49,691 nt of DNA. Source: an uncultured Lachnospiraceae bacterium (GTDB taxonomy: Bacteria; Bacillota; Clostridia; Lachnospirales; Lachnospiraceae). The DNA is taken from NCBI GenBank assembly GCA_910588815.1, contig CAJUQY010000018.1, positions 1 to 49,691 of the forward strand, written 5' to 3'. A program made the position numbers and the translations under genes. Below the pieces are notes generated by a model, which saw only the letters and a list, made by a program, of their open reading frames with translations, made no database searches and was not told the DNA's origin. Shown here one piece after another: positions 49,664 through 49,691 of the stretch; positions within the stretch are counted from its first letter, which is position 1; the number at the start of each line of letters is the position of its first letter.

Positions 49664-49691
49664 GACGGGCGGCCCGCAAGAGCCGCCCGTC
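49664..49691. other. Perfect GC hairpin at window edge
   Basis: GACGGGCGGC (49664-49673) and GCCGCCCGTC (49682-49691) form a perfect 10-bp stem with an 8-base loop. It is a likely terminator for a plus-strand or incoming transcript, but the flanking T-run, if any, lies outside the window. On the minus side no T-run follows. Confidence 0.55.

Noticed and set aside
1..49691. CRISPR arrays, tRNA or rRNA genes, IS elements, phage genes
   Set aside because: Scanned for regular direct repeats, tRNA-like cloverleaf sequence and transposase or integrase motifs; none found.

Overview
The window looks like a chromosomal segment of an endospore-lineage Firmicute, most likely a Lachnospiraceae (Clostridia). 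Reasons: strong AGGAGG-type ribosome binding sites, GTG/TTG starts, a Rex / NAD(P)HX-repair / alanine racemase / MazF operon, a PPi-type phosphofructokinase, eukaryote-like NADP isocitrate dehydrogenase, a SpoIID-domain protein and a Firmicute-type 6S RNA. Assignment to family level is inference from gene content only.

Layout. (1) 1-13.3 kb, GC-rich housekeeping: 5' part of rsmD at the edge, an EamA permease and a YitT protein fired from divergent promoters, yebC with a small membrane protein, then a long leftward operon rex-nnr-alr-mazF-CNNM/CBS-MATE. An ABC-F ATPase is fired divergently from rex, and a GatD-like polyol-phosphate dehydrogenase runs into its 3' end. (2) 13.4-39.5 kb, a 26-kb all-leftward glycan island, clearly AT-rich in its middle (about 19.8-34 kb): CDP-polyol-type cytidylyltransferase, pentulose-phosphate epimerase, UDP-glucose dehydrogenase, UDP-xylose synthase, CMP-nonulosonate synthetase/phosphatase fusion, two methyltransferases, two radical SAM proteins, NeuB, a DUF115/GT42-like protein, a cytosolic beta-propeller, three GT8, two GT2, two DUF4422 proteins, GalE, UDP-galactopyranose mutase and a CDP-glycerol-glycerophosphotransferase-like enzyme. 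(3) 39.6-49.7 kb, housekeeping again: a ParE/RelE-type toxin-antitoxin pair, a lipoprotein, an intracellular subtilase, icd and pfp from divergent promoters, a SpoIID-domain protein, a structured repeat, 6S RNA with its own promoter and terminator, and an M20 peptidase.

How the island works together: it can be read as making UDP-GlcA, UDP-Xyl, UDP-Gal, UDP-Galf, a CMP-nonulosonate and probably a CDP-activated polyol, then assembling them with at least seven glycosyltransferase-like proteins and decorating them by methylation and radical chemistry. Two things stand out. First, the same roughly 95-residue Rossmann-like module (hydrophobic strand then [YF]GAG-like turn) is fused to ten different proteins and also occurs alone as an eleventh copy, at the N-terminus of some enzymes and the C-terminus of others. 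Second, no flippase, polymerase, ABC exporter or initiating phosphoglycosyl transferase is visible, although both ends of the island lie inside the window. A cytoplasmic acceptor, or a shared export system elsewhere, is therefore worth considering. This shared-module glycan assembly island is my candidate for a little-described system.

Functions are from reading the protein sequences by eye; no database search was possible.
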